Positions 35,173 to 46,390 of a stretch of 64,000 nt of DNA are shown piece by piece. The notes beneath the pieces were generated by a model that was given only the letters and a program-made list of their open reading frames with translations, ran no database searches and had not been told where the DNA came from. The DNA lies in contig CM062815.1 in NCBI GenBank assembly GCA_031772625.1, forward strand, positions 123,613,977-123,677,976, read 5' to 3'. Every line of letters starts with the position of its first letter. The first letter of the stretch is position 1. The stretch is from Pinus tabuliformis (taxonomy: Eukaryota > Streptophyta > Pinopsida > Pinales > Pinaceae). A program made the translations under genes and the position numbers.

Positions 35173-36346
35173 TGTTGATAAATCTAGGGCATTGGATAGT
35201 TAAAATATTTCTCTTCTTGATAGTTGCTTGTGATATAATTTTACTTCTTAGCTTATAGTATTTTCTTCGTTATGCTATTGTTGTGTTATTTTCATCAATA
35301 CAATTACCAATATGCGCAATAAAAGACAAGTGACACTATATGTAGGCTTGTCAGCTAGGGCCAAAACCTCTCACCTCTTGAGAGGAAAACCCGATCAAAA
35401 TTATTCTTCTAGATCTTCAATTGATGAGTACCAACACCATGACACAAACCCTTGACTCTAGTATCCTTTGAAGAACCTTGTCACAAATCTTGATGCTCTG
35501 CCTCTTCCCTTCCTCGACTTTCTTCTTGATCTTGAACTACTCTCCTTGGCTTCTTCTAGAGAAACTCGATATCTATACTTCACACTGCTTCTTCTCGACT
35601 TATCCTAGTGAAACTCGGTTTCTATGATCTTACTTGATTCCTATAAAGAATCTTGATCTCTAGATCTTTATCTAGGTTACCCAGAAGAATCCTTCATTTT
35701 CCGCCCCAGAAGAAGCCTCTCCTTAGCTTGCCCAAAAGAAACCTCTCCTTCGCTTGCCCAAAAGAAACCTTTCCTCTTCGCTTCCCCAGAAGAAAATCTC
35801 CTTCGCTAATCCCAGAAGAACCCCTACTTCAAAATGTTGAGAAGAATCTCATTCACTATACCTTCTTCACACTTATGTTGTTGAACTCTACTTCGCATTT
35901 CTCCTTGATCAAATGCTTGTCGAGTTGCTTGCTATAAGTGAGGTCGAGTGTGGTTTATATATACACCTTTCCTCATGTCCTTTAGGTCGACATGATCACT
36001 TGTGGTTATGCCAACTTCTTCTAGCAGTTTCTTCCATCGTTGTAGGCCGACTTGAAGAGGATAAGTGACAAGGTCTTGAAGGATACTTTACATAGACAAT
36101 ATTGACCTTTTACAAAGTGTAACATGACTTCATTACATGAAAATGACTCTATTTTTTTATGACTAGATGACAAATAATTCCTAAAGACACTCAATGGGAG
36201 TCTTGACTAAAAAAGAAAAATATCTTGCTTGTGAAACCCATGAAGCAAGTCAATATAATAATTTTGCTTTTATTCTTTACATCTCATTACATAAAATCAT
36301 AATTTCATGTCATTATGAAGACCGAACCTAGTTACACTTTTCAATA
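35173..36346 (-). repeat. 5' LTR (1174 bp)
   Basis: Direct partner of 30940-32096, ending in the same GTTACACTTTTCAA block. Confidence 0.92.
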
Positions 36347-36500
36347 GAAGGGACAATGTTGCCATATAAGGAGCACCAATATTTCCAAAATAAGGAAAAG
36401 GAATAGTATTCCCGTCAGAGGGATATCCTTGATTGGTAGACTCGGGAACTGTTGCCATTAGTCTCAACATAAGATCTAATAAGGAGTTGTTCCACGGGGA
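36347..36500 (-). pseudogene. Gypsy gag, part upstream of the nested insertion
   Basis: The minus-strand frame has LMATVPESTNQGYPSDG and a Phe/Pro/Tyr-rich tail that runs to the GAAGG duplication and resumes at 30939. The identification rests mainly on continuity with the knuckle-bearing part. Confidence 0.5.
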
Positions 36501-38222
36501 GGATGTTGTTTCATGGTCAATTAATTGATTTTATAAATAAAAAACAAAAAATAAATAAAAAAGTGGTAGTTAGGAAAAGGAGTTTAACAAGCAACTGTGA
36601 ACTGCAATATACAACCTTGGAGAACCAAGGATTTATGTATGGGAAAAAATATCCCCAAATGTTGTGTTTGGTGTATCACAGTGTACAAGGCAACTTAATT
36701 AGTTAAATATGGTTGGATAGCGACATATGGTGGAATTCAAAAATATACTCGACAATACGTGGAAGTGCAGTCCGTAGTAGAGTTTTTTAATATGTAACCA
36801 TTCGATGAGAGCATTCCCATATACTTATCATGTGTGGAGCGCCATCTGATTTACCCGAAGGTAGATGGAGAACGATTAGATACACTTATGTACATGGAAT
36901 GGGATATCACCCCCATAGCTTTTAAAGATGCCAAAACACATCTCTAGCCTAGACCTCTAGATGTGTCATTAAGTTTCAAATGCTCCTTAGGTGAATTGAG
37001 GTGAATTTTAGAGTTGTTCATGAATTATGTTAAAATTTCATGGCTAAAAACTTGATGTCACCTGAACACACCTATGATGCAACTAATATGAAAAAAAGAA
37101 ACTCTTTTCATTTCCTTTTTAAGAATGAAAGACCTAACTAATTATGGGAAGAATAAATCAATAAACAATGCAACAAACAAGTGATGCAACCATCGATTTG
37201 CTCACTATTCCAATCAAAATCAAAGGCCTATATGTGATGTAAAGATATTTTTCTTTTCTTTTCTTTTAATGTTTTAAATGCAAAGAAACATATGGATGCA
37301 ACTTGATCACTGATGAAAATAAACACACCGATTTTAACTATAATGTAAAAGTGTCCTTTCGAATTCAATAATAAATCTATGCATACAACTTGAATTTGAC
37401 AAGAAGAAAGAAAGAAAGAAAAAAAATCTTATCATAAAGGTGACGTCACTTAGAGGTGACTAACACTCATACACAATTTATCCCCCCCACCCCCACGACG
37501 ATTGAGGGGGAATTTTATTGCAAAAGTGAAAGAAAAAACACACAACTTCACACTAGGGAATTCTAATTTCACACAAAAAACCCTAGACGCCAATGCGAAG
37601 ATATTTTTATTTTCATTTTCCTCTTAATTTTCAAAATGAGAGAAAACGAAGATGCATTTCCAATCAGTGATAAAATGAAACTTTTCAGAACAATGACTGG
37701 AACACCAATTCTTTTAAGTACCCAATGACTAAAAAAATCAGTTCCCTAATGACCCAATGAAAAGAATAAAGGAAAATCTAAACAAATCCTTATTAAATGA
37801 AATCAAAACCACAAGAAAACTATATGGAGGATTCTAAGAGACACTAAGACACTAAGGGACACAATGAAGAGAAACTAGAAGAAGGCTGGACATAGAGAAA
37901 ACCAAAACAAGGCAAACTTTTGCATGACATATGGATCAACTTATGTGCTTAAGGGACACTAGTGCTCTACAATGAAAACACAGAAAGGGATGGGGTGCAC
38001 TGCAACATAGGTACAAGGAAGGATAAGGTGCACTGCAATGCACTGTCTCCAGACCAGGGGGTATGGTGATCAAGGAATCTCAAGTTTTGACACAAAAAAA
38101 TGCAATGGAATCTCAATGATAGACCTTGAAATGTCAAATCAGGACTGGGTGAAGCTATAAAGATAAAAAAAAAAAGGAAATAGACACTAAGGGAAAGAAA
38201 AAAACCACCAAGGTATTGAATT
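36501..38222 (-). other. Putative 5' leader of the Gypsy remnant
   Basis: A/T-rich sequence with A-rich runs, a C-rich patch (about 37482-37500) and no coding motif. Confidence 0.35.
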
Positions 38223-38243
38223 GATCCCTAATATGGTTGCCAA
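38223..38243 (-). promoter_or_regulatory. Possible Gypsy primer binding site
   Basis: The minus strand reads TTGGCAACCATATTAGGGAT, which resembles the plant Gypsy site TTGGCGACTCTGCTGGGGA with several C-to-T/G-to-A changes. It is placed correctly upstream of the gag remnant, but the adjoining LTR is unproven. Confidence 0.45.
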
Positions 38244-41200
38244 TTTATTATACGAAATCTATGACTACGGACATAAGTGTCTTCCTAGGCCTGGTGCACT
38301 GACCTAGAACAATAGAAACAAAAGGGAACAATGTCTTCCTTAAACTAATTGAATGATGGGATGAAGCCTACCTGGAATTCATCGCAAGCTTCTCTCCTTC
38401 CTCAGTTTGTATGCTTCAATCCTAGCTTTGATCACTATAATTAGAACCCGCACAATCAAACAAGACAAGCCAAAGATCTACAACATCTATGTAGCATAAT
38501 CCAACCATTTCATTCAGTAGATCAACATGGTATTGAAATACATGAAATCATAACATCACATACAGGAAAACAATCTAATCTTTGTATTAATATAAATGGA
38601 GAGGATTACAACCAAAAATAGGAGTTGATCTTGTAGAAGAGCTCCCCAAATTGACTTGTCCTTTCCTTACCACAAACTATGCCTGTATGTCACCCTAATG
38701 CATGGAATAATGAATCTCAAAGAAACAACATGAGGGTAGAATCAATGTAAGAAGGCCAACCCCTTACCCATGGATGACTATAAATATATAGATGAGGGAG
38801 GTAGTTCATGAATTCTTATCCATTTACCAATCTAGGCTTCAGATCCACTTGAGATGGGAGGATGAGATCAAGGGATAAGAGGTGAAAACTTCAAGGTAGG
38901 ATAGGATAGGATTCAAGACTCTTATCCAAGGTAAATGGTTGAAACAACCTCAGGAAGCTTCTAGAAGAAGAAGCTTTGAGATTCTTTTTATTTTTCCCAA
39001 GTTTATAGAATCAAAGCACCCCCAAGACTAATCAACCTGCTGGTGATTAGCGCAGGTGCAAAGAGGGTCACCTTGGTAGTCAACGATGGTCCCTAAAGGG
39101 CCCGAATGCACTAGGCCTTAAAAGCTTGGAAAATCAATAGTCAAGAGCGTAAACTCAGGGATTTAGTAGAGTCATGCTTAGGGATTTGTGTAGGGATGAT
39201 GACAACATGTTGAAGGATCTGAATTGATCCTGTTTGAAGGCCTATTAACCAGATGCGACAAAATGGCCTATAACAGTCATCTTCTAGTATTTGTGAACAT
39301 TTTCAAAATTTCCTTTTCATTTCTTCACACATCTATAGTACCCCAATTCTGTGAGCCTATTGTATCAACATTATTATTATACATAGTATCGGACATCCAA
39401 ATTTTATCTCAATATCAATGTCATCTAAGTTCTTTCACATACAAAGTGAAATTACTAAATTTGATTCTCCGAGATGTATGTCTACTTCTTAAGGTGAAAT
39501 TACTAGATAAAATATACAAGTTTGCTTCTTTTGCATATAAAGGTGACATAATTGGATCTAATTTACTTTTTGGGCTCTAGTTAAAAGTAAAGATCATTTA
39601 TGCTATAATATAACTATTATTCCTCTAATCTTACCACTAGCATAAGGAACCGTTATTGAACCTCTTTTTCCTACATCACCTAGAGCTCTCAATGAATTAG
39701 ACATAGCTAGAAATAGAAAATGGGGAAGAAAGAAACTCCCATGCATATTGGTTTAATAAAGAGAACTTGTTAAGTCAAGTATGTGTTGGTATAGTGTGAA
39801 AGTAGGGGCCACCGAGGCTAAGGTATATCATATTCCTACAGACTATTATATGCTTATTTTAAGGTCAAAAGGTAATGGCCAAAATGTAATAAATGCATCA
39901 ACATCATACCATGTTCGTTTATGGTAATTTTCTATGAAGGATGCTACATGGTAGTCATCCATGAGATTAATAAGGGAGAGAGGAGCCTTCCATTACATCA
40001 ATGAGTGATCAAGTCATTTAAGTTAAAGCATGAATTTTTATCATGGTTGGAAGGACATTTAGTTTGTGAATAGCTCTGGAAATCCTTGTAAATGAAAAAT
40101 TGAGATGGTAAATATTTGATATAGTAGAACCACTTGTAATATATTTCATGTGTCTACTACTGAATGATTTGCTTAAACAAACAAATTATTGAATTTCCCA
40201 ACAAGCTTATCTCGCACCTCCTCAATGAGTTTATACTTTATTTAGTAATTTGGTGTAGTGACTATCCATGACCATGAAATTATTTGAAAGCTAACAAAAT
40301 CCTTGATCCAAACTCTATGGGGATTGAAATTTTTATCATCTTTCAAGAGCTTTGTGACCTAACATAAATCTTGTTGGTACAATGTTCCTACATCCAAGTT
40401 ATCCATTAGAGTTGCAACCTTTGTAGTGTCTTCGATTATGAATCCCACATATGAATTTTCTTACATACAACACTCACACTCTGATTCCTTTAAGATTTAT
40501 CCATATGATATCTTTAAGATTTCTCTCTCCTTGATTCTGATTTCTTGGGCATGCATGAAATGTCCCTAGTTTTCATAATCTAATGTGAATTGAAAAAGGT
40601 GCTTCTTTCTCTTCTCTATTAAGTTAACAATGGTCCTTCTAGTAAGATTTGCACCTGTTTTTTTTGGAATAAAATATAGCCAAGTCAAGCAAAGTTCATG
40701 TGTGAGGTTGAGGGAAGCTAGCCACATGTTATTCCCTGGTCACAACACTCAAGATGCATGTCAAGTCTATCCATCTGATTTGGATAGCAACAATGCACCC
40801 CTGTGCATGAAGTTATAGAGAAGGTTGGACATCTCACTTTGCATGCAATGAAAAAAATATAAAACGTGTCATTAAAATGGTGTAAAATGATATTAATACC
40901 ATTGAAAGGTTCAAAATTAATAATATAATAATATGCTATGATTTGTTTCATTTCTAACTTTTGATGGTGCAACCCGACAAAGTTACTAAAGACATTGTAT
41001 TTATAATAGAATTATTATTATTATTATTTTACTTATTTTAATCTAATTATCAATAGCTATTATTAGATAGATGATGAAGATTTAAATTTTACCAAATATA
41101 CATAAACATTTAAAAAAAATGTTTCCATTTTCAAAGTTTGACTTCTTCAAATTTTCATTATTGACACTTGAATCTCAACATGAACAAAGCTATTGTGAAA

Positions 41201-41963
41201 TATATAACATAAAATTATGTTTTATATAAGGTCTATAATTTATTGATGTGTATATCCAACACAAAGGAACTAAAATTTGAAGAAAAGTTATATATAGAAT
41301 GACATCAATATTGTAAATATAAGAAATATTAGAGCTATAGACTCATATAAACACTCATAAATTGAAGGAATTGTCAAGAGTGAATTGGATTAATAATGTA
41401 ATTATGAAAAGATCCATATGAAAATTCAAGAGTATAACTTCAATCTTTTAAAAAATATCCAAGAAAGAAAGGATCAAATCATTTATGGTTTACTTGTGAC
41501 AATCACTTATTTGGATTTCGATCTGACTCCTTTGAAACTTGCACAACACATATTTATATATTTACGTTGTTAGTAACATATCTTATTTACGAGGTGGTTG
41601 TTATTAAATCACTACAGGGGAATACTCTTCAGGATGAATTTTTCAACACTGAGGCCTAACCCAAGTTCAAATAGAACTCCCACATCCGATCCCTGTCCAG
41701 TGGTTGAACATCCCGTTTCTTGAGATGACTTCCCCACCTCTTCTAAGATGAAGTACACACTGACACTTAACATGTTTCCATATTTGATCAATACTTTGTT
41801 ACTGCCTCTCAGTTGCTTGGAATACAAATTTATCTTCTCCTCCACCCGATCTAGAATGATAGTCCCTCTTGGATGGGTGATCTCATATGTAAGGAAAACT
41901 ACTTGAATTCCAAAAGAAGATATCGGGCTCCTAAAGAAATGGTTTTGGCTGAGAATTTTAAAA
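38244..41963. other. Unassigned sequence
   Basis: The first part may be the Gypsy 5' LTR. No RT, transposase, knuckle or RNA gene was recognised. From about 40.9 to 41.6 kb the sequence is very AT-rich. A 135-codon minus-strand open stretch (41612-42019) matches nothing I know. Confidence 0.35.
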
Positions 41964-42121
41964 CCTGATATCCAATGAGATGGTTCCATGTAACCAAAAT
42001 GGTGTGGTCCATACCCCATATTGGGTAGTTTGGTAGAGTTAAGTGGTCCCTTACTTTATAACTTGATGTCTTTTTCTCTACCGTCGATCTCATTGGGAGC
42101 CATATCCATCGTTGATCGATA
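41964..42121 (+). repeat. Dispersed direct repeat, copy 1
   Basis: It aligns with 44399-44557 (shared blocks: AACCTGAT, GGT..ATGTGGT.CCATACC.CATAT, CCCTTACTTTAT, CCATC.TTGATC) at roughly three-quarters identity. Confidence 0.65.
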
Positions 42122-44398
42122 AGATGTGATGTCCTATTGAGCCAAATTTGGCATGTTACTTACTCGTGTTATAAGTGTTATCTAACCAAGGAATCTAACC
42201 AGTGTTGCCCTCATCCTGTTCTGTCTTTCTATCACAACTTGCACTGAAATCTTTGTTACTCTTGCGTAATTGAAATATGAATCTAGGTGGTTCAACACTT
42301 TATTATTAATATTTTTGGGTTCAATAGTTTCAAAGAATGCTTCAGAACATCATATGAATGACCATTATAATAGTACGAATCCTCGAAATATCCTTAGTAT
42401 AGGTTAAGAATCACACAATTAGGTAGTTCATGTGGTTCTTCTTTAGGTATAAGGTGATATGGTGGCTTTCAAAATAGGTAGAACTTAAGGTGAGGTTACA
42501 AGTAGTCAATATTTGTAAATAACCCCTCCAAGTGGCCACTTTGATTACTCGAATGCTTATTGCAATCCCTATAGTATTTAAAGAGACTTTATTTAGGTTC
42601 CTAGTCTCCTCCTTGGTTTTTCTTATCACTAGTATTCAATTCATAAGGTAGAGTAATATATAAGATATTCAAATTCTTGATAATTAGAAAGTGAAAATTG
42701 GGAAGACTATGGGCAGGCTGGTCCTTTGTTGTGACTTTGTAGAAGTTGAGATTTAGAAGGTAAGTGTACAAATAAAGTGGGTAGGATTATCTATTGTTCG
42801 GTATCCCTCCCCTTAATGTAGAGAAAATGTAGTAATTCCATTATAGAGGTTGAGTGTCTTATTTATCCATTGTTCTATCTTCCTTCCATTTTTTTTATTA
42901 GTGTTTGTATGAAAATTAGCCTGTTTCTTTTATGTAAGGTTCCAAAATTATTTTTCTTTGCGTTCATGTTGGTCCAAATGGAGTTGAAGAGGGTTCAAGT
43001 TTGGGATTTTTCCCATAAGGCTAGGCTACTTTAGTTACATGAGTTTCCAATTGTTCTTTATTGAATGTTTCAACCTTTCCATAAACTCTTATTAGTGTTG
43101 ATCATACCAATGCACATGAATCTGTAACTAAGCTAGGGAGGCAACATAAATCATACTTTTATTGGGTGATTTCTTTAATCATAGTGTACCCCCAAAATTC
43201 AAATTCTATTTTGTTCAATTTGAGATAAAAATGTGTAATTGCTACTATGATATGATGCATCATGCCATAAATTTCTTATTGAATCTTAAACAGGGACTGG
43301 GGCTTAATCTACTTGAGATGAGAAGCATCATCTATAATTAAACAATCTATATTTGGAGGGTATCGAATGAGTCCAATTAGTTCTAGGTAAACCAGTAGAT
43401 CTTAGGCTTATGGTCAACATCAATTGGGACTAGAAAGATTGTAGATTATATTCTTTTCTAGCTTGTATATTATCAACGCTCACTGTCCACAATAATTATG
43501 GATGGACTTGGTTGAGTTGTGACCTACCCTTTTGACTTTGGATTTTAAATGGTTGGGAGAAACTAACTTGTAAACCACTAGGCCTATGCAAAAACCCTCA
43601 CCCTCTGGATCAGGTGACTAGTTCCACCCTCACCCATATGATGGATGCCTGTTGTCTAAAATACTATGGTAAGTTAAAGTCAAGGAGGGAAATCCTTTTT
43701 TTTCCCACAATGAGTATGGTTGGGGGTTGCTAATTAGGTGAATTCCTCCTTTCATTGAAAACTAGCCTTCTCCAAGTATTCAAAGCCATCCTCCTTGAAA
43801 ACAAGAGAAGCCATCTTGCAAATAAGTCCAATAGCCAACTAGTCATACTTTAGTTGCCCCATACTCCCTCTAAACTCAACTAAGTCATCCTTTGCTATCA
43901 CATCAATTAGATGACATGATAATAAAAACACCATATAACCCAAAAATAATATAATACTTGAATGCCTTCCTACCTTTGTTGGTGGTAGTGGCACTTACCT
44001 CCATTTTATGCATTGTCCATATAGAGATGGAGGTTGATTTTGGCTAAGGGTAGCAATGGCGAAGTGTAATTAAATGGAGTAGCATATTGCCAAACGTGAA
44101 GGCCACACTGAGGCCCCATATCAGGCTTGTGAAGCAATTGAGATCTAGGAAAAAAATTGAGAATTGATGACCCTCTATATCTCATGGTGATCAAAAGAAT
44201 GCTTTGAAAATGCTATTTTAGCGTAGCTCAAACAATTTTTTTTTATCACTTTAGTCTTATTTTCTATTTGCAAAGGAATAAATCAGAGATGCACCAATGG
44301 TGGTATTAGGGTTAGCATCAATAGTTTAGCCATGCATCAAAAAACCCGGTGAGGTTGTATTGAACCCCAACATAAGTGGTTTGGCCAAATTGCAAAAG
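42122..44398. other. Unassigned sequence between the two repeat copies
   Basis: Only short open stretches and no motif recognised. Confidence 0.35.
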
Positions 44399-44557
44399 GA
44401 ACCTGATGGCCAATTAGATGGAACCATGTGATTAAAGTGGTGGGGGCCATACCTCATATCTAGTAGTTTATTGGAGTTAAAATTCCCCTTACTTTATGAC
44501 AACATGTCTTATCCACTATTGATTTCGTTGGGGGCTTCATCCATCATTGATCACTCT
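44399..44557 (+). repeat. Dispersed direct repeat, copy 2
   Basis: Partner of 41964-42121, about 2.4 kb apart in the same orientation. They may be parts of two LTRs, but no TG..CA ends could be fixed. Confidence 0.65.
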
Positions 44558-44894
44558 AGAGTGCTCGTAATTGTGCCATGTGCAAGGATTAATGAAATTT
44601 TTTTCTCTGAGTAGGTTATTTGAAAAGAAAATATAACTCCAACTTTTAATATGGATCTTTGGAAAGGAACATGGGTATAATATTTGGAAAAACACATCTC
44701 ATTCACTATGCTACAACCTCTAACTGGGTAGACACCACATGTATCCCTTACTAGTAAAAAACATTTGGAAGTGCTACTCAATTTAGTGCTAATCATTAGA
44801 AGCGACATAATAGATGGATTTTCCATATAGGCTAGGGGATTTTGTGGTTGAATAAATTTCTAGTGTAGATGGGGATGTTGGTATTGCCTAGTTT

Positions 44895-45744
44895 TGTAGA
44901 AATTTGATAGAAATTGCAACTGATCAAGATTTCAAACTGAAAAAATAAGAGAGACAATTCTACTCTACTCATTTGCAGAATGGAAACCACAATTTAAAAC
45001 AACATGCATATACATGCATTAAGAAAAACCACAAATACATAGTGATTTCTAGGGGAACCCAACTGGGAAAAACCCCTCAAGCCTTGGTGCATTAATCAGT
45101 TGAATAAACAAACTATTAAAATTTCTTGCTCCAACTCTGAGCACAACCTGCAAAAGAATAATTGTTCTCTCTGTTGAATGAGAGCCTCTAGCTAACACTG
45201 CCAATTTTTTACTCTACCAGCCTCCTATTTCCTTATGCAAATCTGAGCAAATTTGAGCTCCTAAATAATAGGGAAGTCCCTACTTCCTTGCGCAATTCCC
45301 ATGGATTGATCAAATACCTGCATCCAAATTATGTACACTCCACTAGTATACAAATAATTTTACATTAGCCTTAATTCCTTCACTCTAGGTGAGGAATTCA
45401 AATTCCATGCATGTATGAGCTATTTTGGGTTGATTGATCAGTTAACTAACATGTCTCTGAGTTAGACTGCTGTTTGATTGCTCAACTGACCTTCAATTGA
45501 CTCTACTAATTGTTAGAGGTCAATTAACTGAGTAAAACTGAAAATAACTGAACTAGATTGCTAAAATTTAGCAATCACACATGCATGACTGAACTCCAAG
45601 CCCCTAACCCGAATTTACTAAGCTAACTGAGTGACAAGAGCCATGTCACACTAGTTAAATACCTCCAAGTTGTCTTGCTAAAGTGGAAATTCAATTTACT
45701 CAATTTGACTAATGCTAAAGTCAAATTGAGCGTTTCTTGCTACA
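44895..45744 (-). repeat. 3' LTR (850 bp)
   Basis: TGTAG...CTACA. It includes the TAGGGGAACCCAACTGGGAA..CCCCTCAAGCC block shared with the right copy. Confidence 0.85.
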
Positions 45745-45765
45745 CTTTCTAACGCTCCATCCTAG
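45745..45765 (-). promoter_or_regulatory. Polypurine-like tract
   Basis: The minus strand reads AGGATGGAGCGTTAGAAAG immediately before the LTR start. It is a weak purine tract but in the right place. Confidence 0.4.
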
Positions 45766-45936
45766 TAAGAAAGGGATTTTACACAACCCCTATCCAACAC
45801 CCGTGGAATGTATTATATTAGTACCTCTCATTATTGCTACTGCTATTGCAACAATTACAACTGAGAAGCATTAAAAAAGCATTGAATCAATTGTGTCTCT
45901 AAACATAGTTATCGATCAAACGAGAAATGACCTAGT

Positions 45937-46390
45937 ACTCGTTTTTTTGAGGTAGCAAAAAATCACTCGATTTTGAAAAATGGTGATTCTGGAATACACT
46001 TTTTTTTGGAGCATATTTTTGCCACTTCTAATTTTTTATTTTTATTTTTATTTTATTTTTATTTTTATTTTATGTATCAAATGTGAACAATTTTTTTAAA
46101 TGTTAGTGATTTTCATGTTGATTTTGAAAAGTGTTGCTACAACATAATCACATTTTTTTAGAGGGCTTATTTTTGACACTTTAAATTTTTTTATGTATCA
46201 AGTGTGAACATTTTTTTTTTCGTTAGTAATTTTCATCTTGATTTTGAAAAGTGCTCATGAGCATCAACCCTTTTTGTTTAAAGGGCTTAGTTTTTACACT
46301 TTAAATTTTATAATCAATTAGATGTGGATATATATATTTTAAATGTTGATGATTTTCATGTTAGTAATAAAACATAAAAATAAAAATAAA
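45937..46390 (+). repeat. ~120-150-bp tandem repeat
   Basis: About three to four diverged units marked by GATTTTGAAAA(G)TG at 45972, 46120 and 46239, each with a GGGCTTATTTTTGACACTTTAAA-like half. A relative in the same orientation lies at 58313-58590. The LINE is inserted at its right edge. Confidence 0.75.

Larger units (their letters stand above)
30940..36346 (-). mobile_element. Complete Copia-like gag-only element nested in Gypsy gag
   Basis: A 5.4-kb minus-strand element. LTRs 30940-32096 and 35173-36346 open TGTTGA and end TCAACA (TCAATA in the right copy). The 5-bp target duplication GAAGG is exact (30935-30939, 36347-36351). The primer site TGGTATCGGAGC abuts the right LTR, and a purine tract (TTAAGAGGAAG) abuts the left. 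The 3.1-kb interior contains a broken Copia-type gag; I found no convincing integrase, RT or RNase H, so it is non-autonomous or internally deleted. Confidence 0.92.
27549..38243 (-). mobile_element. Gypsy gag-protease remnant (host of a nested element)
   Basis: On the minus strand: a Gypsy-like primer site near 38243-38223, a leader, gag split by a nested element (36500-36347 joined to 30939-30190), protease at 29860-29457, then a non-coding tail with tandem repeats. No RT or integrase was recognised. Neither LTR is defined: the 5' LTR should begin to the right of 38243 and the 3' LTR should lie near 27.6-28 kb, but I found no matching pair. The outer limits are approximate. Confidence 0.6.

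Noticed and set aside
41612-42019. 135-codon minus-strand open stretch as a gene
   Set aside because: No recognised motif, and overlapping open stretches in other frames. Part of it lies in a dispersed repeat.
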